Shown here: positions 7,687-10,869 of the stretch, piece after piece
Layout of the letters: each line of letters opens with the position of its first letter
Position numbering within the stretch: position 1 is the stretch's first letter
Origin: an uncultured Muribaculaceae bacterium
GTDB taxonomy: Bacteria; Bacteroidota; Bacteroidia; Bacteroidales; Muribaculaceae
DNA: 10,869 nucleotides
Reading direction: 5' to 3'
Assembly (NCBI GenBank): GCA_910584365.1
Contig: CAJUAF010000034.1
Location: 1 to 10,869 of the forward strand
Position numbers and translations under genes: made by a program
The notes under the pieces: model-generated
The model's database searches: none
What the model was told of the DNA's origin: nothing
Seen by the model: the letters and a program-made list of their open reading frames with translations, nothing else

Positions 7687-7746
7687 TGATGTGTTGAAAA
7701 GAGAACACTGCCGCCGCATGATTTGTTTTGCCGCCGGCATATAGCG

Positions 7747-7793
7747 CCGAGGGTGTGCGCAGCGGACCGTAATGGCCGCAGGCACACCCTCGG
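7747..7793. repeat. Long perfect inverted repeat (12-bp stem) between minus-strand genes
   Basis: CCGAGGGTGTGC (7747-7758) and GCACACCCTCGG (7782-7793) are perfect reverse complements. The 23-nt interior folds again: GCGG (7762-7765) with CCGC (7776-7779), and CC (7767-7768) with GG (7774-7775), around a bulged A and a GTAAT loop. Neither strand has a T-run after the stem, so it is not a classical intrinsic terminator. It sits 30 nt past the carbonic anhydrase-like stop and could terminate or stabilise that transcript, or be a repetitive palindromic element. Confidence 0.7.
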
Positions 7794-7822
7794 GATATCC
7801 TGTAACGCGGATCAGGGGGAGT

Positions 7823-8359
7823 TCAGGGGATTGGGGCGTTGTCGGGGTCGGTGTACCACTTGGAGTAGAAGAGGTAGTTGCGGGCGATGCGCTCGTTGAG
7901 TTCGCGGGCTTTCTCAGGTTCCATCATCTTGACGAACTTGGCGGGAGCGCCGGCCCACATTTCGTGGGGGCCGATTTTGGTCTTGGAGAGGACCACGGCG
8001 CCGGCTGCCACCAGGGCGCCTTCTCCGACTTCCACGTCATCCATGACGACGGCGCCCATTCCGATAAGGGCGAACTCGCGGATATGGCAGCCGTGGAGGG
8101 TGACGTTATGGCCGATGGAGACGTCGTTGCCGATTTCGATGGTGGATTTCTGGTAGAGGGTGTGGAGTACCGACCCGTCCTGGATGTTGACGCGGTCGCC
8201 GATGCGGATGGAGTTGACATCGCCGCGCAGGACGGTGTTGAACCATACGGAACATTCGTCGCCCATTACGACGTCACCCACGACTGTGGCGTTTTCGGCC
8301 AGGAAGCAGTCGCGGCCGATGCGGGGAGTGAACCCGCGCAGGGGAAGTATCAGTGCCAT
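7823..8359 (-). CDS. Gamma-class carbonic anhydrase-like hexapeptide-repeat protein
   Basis: This 178-residue cytoplasmic protein belongs to the left-handed beta-helix family that includes YrdA/CaiE/PaaY-type proteins and CamH-type gamma carbonic anhydrases. Imperfect hexapeptide repeats run from about residue 20 to 140 (for example IGRDCF, VVGDVVMG, IRIGDRV, IEIGNDV, VEVGEGALVAAGAVV). The three expected zinc ligands are present as His66 (VLHT), His84 (IGHN) and His89 (LHGC). The Arg-Asp pair of LRGD (45, 47) and Gln60 match active-site positions of Methanosarcina Cam, while Cam's long acidic loop appears absent. The C-terminal helix (about 150-173) fits trimer packing. Length is usual for the family. 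It may hydrate CO2, but many members have no shown activity. It starts 9 nt after the aminopeptidase stop, so the two are probably co-transcribed. Confidence 0.9.
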   Translation of the reverse strand: MALILPLRGFTPRIGRDCFLAENATVVGDVVMGDECSVWFNTVLRGDVNSIRIGDRVNIQDGSVLHTLYQKSTIEIGNDVSIGHNVTLHGCHIREFALIGMGAVVMDDVEVGEGALVAAGAVVLSKTKIGPHEMWAGAPAKFVKMMEPEKARELNERIARNYLFYSKWYTDPDNAPIP

Positions 8360-8368
8360 ACGCTCGGG

Positions 8369-10156
8369 TTATTTTTTGAGTTCACGGGTCTTGTCGGCCA
8401 GCCATGTTTTCTGGGCGTCGTTCAGGCGCGGGGACAGGCGCCGGTAGACTTCCTGGTGGTAGCCGTTTACCCAGTTGATTTCTTCGGCGGTCATGATGGC
8501 GGTGTCGAAGAGGCTGAGATCCCAGGGGAAGAGCGTCATCGGCTCGAAGCGGTAGAAGCGGCCGAACTCGGTGGTAAAGGCGTCGACTGTCAGCACGAGG
8601 TTCTCGCAGCGGATGCCGTGGATGTCGGCGCGGTAGAGGCCTGGTTCGTTGGAGGTCAGCATCCCGGGGCGCAGCGCTACGGGGACATGGTTGAGGCGGA
8701 TGCTCTGGGGGCCTTCGTGGACGTTGAGGAAGTGGCCCACGCCGTGGCCGGTGCCGTGGAGGTAGCTCAGCCCCTCTTTCCAGAGGAACTGACGGGCGAG
8801 GGCGTCGAGCTGGTCGCCGCGGGTTCCTTCGGGATAAATGGCGGTGGCCAGGGCGATATGCCCTTTCATCACAAGGGTGAAGTCGTGGCGTTCGGCCTCG
8901 GTGGGGTTGCCGACGGCGATGGTGCGGGTGATGTCGGTCGTGCCGTCGAGATACTGGGCGCCACTGTCGATGAGCAGCAGACCTTCGGGTCTGACTGTGG
9001 AGGAGCTTTCCGGGGTGGCGGAGTAATGGACGATGGCTCCGTGGGGACCGTAGCCGGCGATTGTCTCGAAGGATTCGCCGATATAGAGGTCCTGCCGGGA
9101 ACGATAGCGGGTCAGGATGTCGGCCACGTCAAGTTCGGTCAGCTCGATGCCGTCGTGCAGACGTGCTTCGATTTCCATGAAAGCGCCTACGAGGGCCACA
9201 CCGTCTTTCTCCATGGCGTTGCGGATTCCGGCGAGCTGGACCTGGTTCTTGACAGCTTTCATCAGTGGGACAGGCGATGCGCCGGGGATGGCGCGGCTGC
9301 CGAGCGTGTCGATCAGGCGGTATGTTGTCTGGGTGGCGTCCACGAGGACCGTGGCAGAGGCGGGGAGGGCGCTGAGGAAAGTGAGGACGGAGTCGTAGGG
9401 GGCGGTAGTCACTGATGCCGCCTCAAGATATGCCTTCACCGGGGCGTCGATTTTCTCTTCCTTTATAAAGAGTGTGGACCCGGCGGGGGAGAGGAAGAGG
9501 AATCCGGTGGCGACGGGATTGCAGGCTACGTCGCTGCACCGTATATTGAGAATCCAGGCCAGCTCGGCCAGGTCGGAAATCAGGATTGATTCCGCTCCCT
9601 GCTCTTTGACGGCCAGGAGGATGTCGCGGATTTTGTCAGCGGCGCTTTTTCCGGCATATTTTTCTTCATGGAGGAAGACTTTGTCGGAGGGGAGAGAAGG
9701 CCGGTCGGTCCAGATGGCGTCGACAGGAGAGAAATTGGTGTCGAGCTTCAGTCCGTTTTTCTCCAGGGAAGAGCGCAGGGAGGCGATTTCGCCGGAGGAG
9801 AAAAGGAGTCCGTCAAGTCCGACGGTTTCCCCTTTGACAAGGTGGGAGGCCAGGTAGCGGGGAATCGAGGGAGTATCTGGCAGCCCGTCTTTCATCAGGG
9901 TTATGGTTGTGCCCTCCAGTTGCTGGGCTGCCTGGAGGAAGTAGCGGGAGTCGGTCCACAGGAGAGCTTCCTTGAGCGTTATCACCAGGGTTCCTGCCGA
10001 ACCGGTGAATCCGCTGAGCCAGCGGCGTACCTGCCAGTAGTCGGCGATATATTCTCCTAGGTGGGCGTCGGTCTGGGGGATGATTGCTGCCGCGATACCG
10101 GATTTTTTCATTTCCGCGCGATAGGCGTTCAATCTTTCGATGATTGTTTCTTTCAT
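8369..10156 (-). CDS. Aminopeptidase P family (Xaa-Pro aminopeptidase, M24B), long form
   Basis: This 595-residue cytoplasmic metallopeptidase should remove an N-terminal residue preceding proline and help recycle proline-containing peptides. I place the start at ATG 10156: the longer frame to 10219 would run across the -7 promoter box. Two creatinase-type N-terminal domains fill about 1-300 (GFTGSAGTLVIT, WTDSRYFLQA), followed by the pita-bread catalytic domain. The metal ligands are all visible: Asp397 (IDSGAQY), Asp408 (GTTDITRT), His471 (GTGHGVGH), Glu504 (SNEPGLY) and Glu518 (CENLV). The tail after about 535 (FEPMTLFPWD, then INWVNGYHQEVY) matches the C-terminal extension of the long eukaryote-like M24B group. 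There is no signal peptide. It is the first gene of a probable two-gene operon with the carbonic anhydrase-like gene. Confidence 0.94.
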   Translation of the reverse strand: MKETIIERLNAYRAEMKKSGIAAAIIPQTDAHLGEYIADYWQVRRWLSGFTGSAGTLVITLKEALLWTDSRYFLQAAQQLEGTTITLMKDGLPDTPSIPRYLASHLVKGETVGLDGLLFSSGEIASLRSSLEKNGLKLDTNFSPVDAIWTDRPSLPSDKVFLHEEKYAGKSAADKIRDILLAVKEQGAESILISDLAELAWILNIRCSDVACNPVATGFLFLSPAGSTLFIKEEKIDAPVKAYLEAASVTTAPYDSVLTFLSALPASATVLVDATQTTYRLIDTLGSRAIPGASPVPLMKAVKNQVQLAGIRNAMEKDGVALVGAFMEIEARLHDGIELTELDVADILTRYRSRQDLYIGESFETIAGYGPHGAIVHYSATPESSSTVRPEGLLLIDSGAQYLDGTTDITRTIAVGNPTEAERHDFTLVMKGHIALATAIYPEGTRGDQLDALARQFLWKEGLSYLHGTGHGVGHFLNVHEGPQSIRLNHVPVALRPGMLTSNEPGLYRADIHGIRCENLVLTVDAFTTEFGRFYRFEPMTLFPWDLSLFDTAIMTAEEINWVNGYHQEVYRRLSPRLNDAQKTWLADKTRELKK

Positions 10157-10216
10157 TATATTATGGTGGTTTGTTGTCTGCGGGTGTGAAATGTCGCCGG
10201 AGGGAGATTCATATTG

Positions 10217-10224
10217 CAAATATA
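10217..10224 (-). promoter_or_regulatory. Bacteroidetes -7 promoter box for the peptidase
   Basis: On the minus strand this reads TATATTTG, an exact TAnnTTTG match. No TTTG is visible about 20 nt further upstream. The start of transcription would be near 10210, giving a leader of about 55 nt before ATG 10156. That leader ends in the A/T-rich sequence CATAATATA just before the start codon, and no Shine-Dalgarno site is seen. Confidence 0.6.
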
Positions 10225-10407
10225 GTGTTTTTTTCGGTCCGTTGTATCGGGCGGAAAAATTTAATTGATTCCGGCTCAGGAAGCGGGGTAGGGTAACCGT
10301 CGATGAAAGGGGCTGATTATTAGGAAGCTATCGCGTATGAGGGAGATGGCGGAGCGGGCGAGTGCAAAATTTATTTGAAAAAAAACTTGAATTTTTTTGC
10401 TGAAATA

Positions 10408-10439
10408 TTTGGTCAATTCAAAAAGAGTGCGTAACTTTG
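10408..10439 (+). promoter_or_regulatory. Full Bacteroidetes promoter (-33 and -7) for the tRNA cluster
   Basis: TTTG at 10408-10411 and TAACTTTG at 10432-10439 are separated by 20 nt, matching the known Bacteroidetes primary sigma factor promoter in both sequence and spacing. An A/T-run block lies directly upstream. Transcription should begin near 10446, about 125 nt before the first tRNA. Confidence 0.85.
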
Positions 10440-10569
10440 CAACCGCAAATGAGACGGTAACCCCGCTGAAATCTTAAAGAATAAACGCCTTCGGTTTAAG
10501 AAATGTTTGCTTTTCCGAGGATTTGTTTTGAAAGAGTCAGCACGGTCTCGATTGAGAACTTTGAAAATT

Positions 10570-10643
10570 GCCTCTTTAGCTCAGTTGGCCAGAGCACGTG
10601 ATTTGTAATCTCGGGGTCGTTGGTTCGAATCCGACAAGAGGCT
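10570..10643 (+). tRNA. tRNA-Thr (anticodon TGT)
   Basis: This is a full cloverleaf of 74 nt. Acceptor GCCTCTT pairs with AAGAGGC (10636-10642), the D stem is GCTC/GAGC, and the T arm is GTTGG-TTCGAAT-CCGAC. The seven-base anticodon loop TTTGTAA places TGT at 10604-10606 (reads ACA). The anticodon stem CGTGA/TCTCG has a T-T mismatch at pair 29-41. The discriminator is T and CCA is not encoded. Confidence 0.96.
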
Positions 10644-10683
10644 CAGTTGTTTATAGCATTTGGAAAATGTAATTTCGCTATAA

Positions 10684-10765
10684 GGGCGTGTTCCAGAGTG
10701 GCCAAATGGGGCAGACTGTAAATCTGCTGGCTTTGCCTTCGGTGGTTCGAATCCATCCGCGCCCA
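10684..10765 (+). tRNA. tRNA-Tyr (anticodon GTA)
   Basis: This is a full class II cloverleaf of 82 nt. Acceptor GGGCGTG pairs with CGCGCCC (one G-T pair), the anticodon stem is GCAGA/TCTGC, and the loop CTGTAAA places GTA at 10718-10720. A long variable arm contains GGC/GCC, as expected for bacterial tRNA-Tyr, and the T arm is GGTGG-TTCGAAT-CCATC. The discriminator is A and CCA is not encoded. It lies 40 nt after tRNA-Thr and is probably on the same transcript. Confidence 0.96.
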
Positions 10766-10818
10766 CAATACTTTTCCTGCTGTGACGCCGGTCGTCAACG
10801 GCTGATAAGTTTTCAAAT

Positions 10819-10869
10819 GCGGAAGTAGCTCAGTTGATAGAGCATCAGCCTTCCAAGCTGAGGGTCGCG
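10819..10869 (+). tRNA. tRNA-Gly (anticodon TCC), truncated by the window end
   Basis: The 5' part of a tRNA is visible: acceptor strand GCGGAAG, D arm GCTC/GAGC, anticodon stem TCAGC/GCTGA and loop CTTCCAA with TCC at 10852-10854 (reads GGA). The T arm and 3' acceptor strand lie beyond base 10869. It is the third member of the cluster, 53 nt after tRNA-Tyr. Confidence 0.93.

Larger units (their letters stand above)
10157..10569. other. Divergent intergenic region between the peptidase and the tRNA cluster
   Basis: This 413-nt stretch holds no convincing gene. Its left side has the minus-strand peptidase leader and -7 box. The middle (about 10250-10370) is GC-mixed and featureless to me. From 10370 an A/T-run block (runs of eight A and seven T around 10379-10399) precedes the tRNA promoter and could act as an UP-like or curved element. 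A leader of about 125 nt follows. In it CTTAAA (10473-10478) can pair with TTTAAG (10495-10500), or alternatively TAAAC (10482-10486) with GTTTA (10494-10498). Confidence 0.6.

Noticed and set aside
7772..9415. 547-codon plus-strand open frame opposite the carbonic anhydrase-like and peptidase genes
   Set aside because: It is antisense to two genes with intact catalytic motifs. Its Gly/Val/Asp-rich, low-complexity translation is what GC-biased third codon positions produce on the opposite strand, and it starts inside the 7747-7793 hairpin.
10157..10219. 21-residue N-terminal extension of the peptidase
   Set aside because: Its proposed start overlaps the TATATTTG promoter box at 10217-10224, and ATG 10156 begins a normal family N-terminus.
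10581..10766. 61-codon minus-strand frame reading MGADGFEPPKAKPADLQSAP
   Set aside because: It is antisense to tRNA-Tyr and tRNA-Thr. This type of sequence is a well-known spurious protein created by annotating across tRNA genes.
1..10869. CRISPR array, insertion sequence, prophage or defence system
   Set aside because: I found no regularly spaced repeats, transposase or integrase motifs, terminal inverted repeats, or toxin-antitoxin-like gene pairs. The tRNA-Gly at the edge is a possible attachment site in general, but no att repeat is visible.

Overview
The window looks like chromosomal DNA of a moderately GC-rich member of the Bacteroidales. A family such as Muribaculaceae is possible, but the sequence cannot settle it. 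The evidence is exact matches to the Bacteroidetes promoter -7 box (TAnnTTTG) in front of several genes, one with a TTTG box 20 nt upstream. Genes lack clear Shine-Dalgarno sites, one secreted protein ends in a type IX secretion-like tail, and the tRNAs carry no encoded CCA. I see no insertion sequence, phage gene, CRISPR array or toxin system.

Left part (1-5494, + strand). After the possible last codons of an upstream gene comes a secreted 1010-residue protein of unknown function. It has a signal peptide, about four SusE/SusF-reminiscent beta modules and a C-terminal sorting-type tail. A strong terminator hairpin separates it from a secreted GH29 alpha-L-fucosidase with a long C-terminal beta-rich extension. 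Together they suggest work on host or plant glycans outside the cytoplasm, although no SusC/SusD pair is present.

Middle (5548-7349, + strand). A FecCD/BtuC-type permease and its ATPase overlap by four bases and form the membrane core of a metal-chelate (siderophore, heme or cobalamin) importer. No substrate-binding protein or TonB receptor lies in the window. The ATPase has Asn where the Q-loop Gln normally sits.

Right part (7387-10156, - strand). Reading leftwards are an M24B aminopeptidase P and, 9 nt later, a gamma-class carbonic anhydrase-like protein; these two probably share one transcript. Then follow an unusually perfect 12-bp hairpin and a small three-helix membrane protein that converges on the ABC ATPase gene.

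Right end (10157-10869). A divergent intergenic region carries the peptidase -7 box on one strand and a textbook Bacteroidetes promoter on the other. The latter drives a tRNA cluster: Thr(TGT), Tyr(GTA) and Gly(TCC), the last cut by the window edge. This order resembles the cluster that precedes tuf and the secE-nusG-rpl-rpoBC genes in many Bacteroidales, so those genes may follow outside the window.

Most of this is conserved housekeeping or nutrient-uptake content. The least explained items are the 1010-residue modular secreted protein, the 7747-7793 hairpin with the small membrane protein after it, and the unusual Q-loop.
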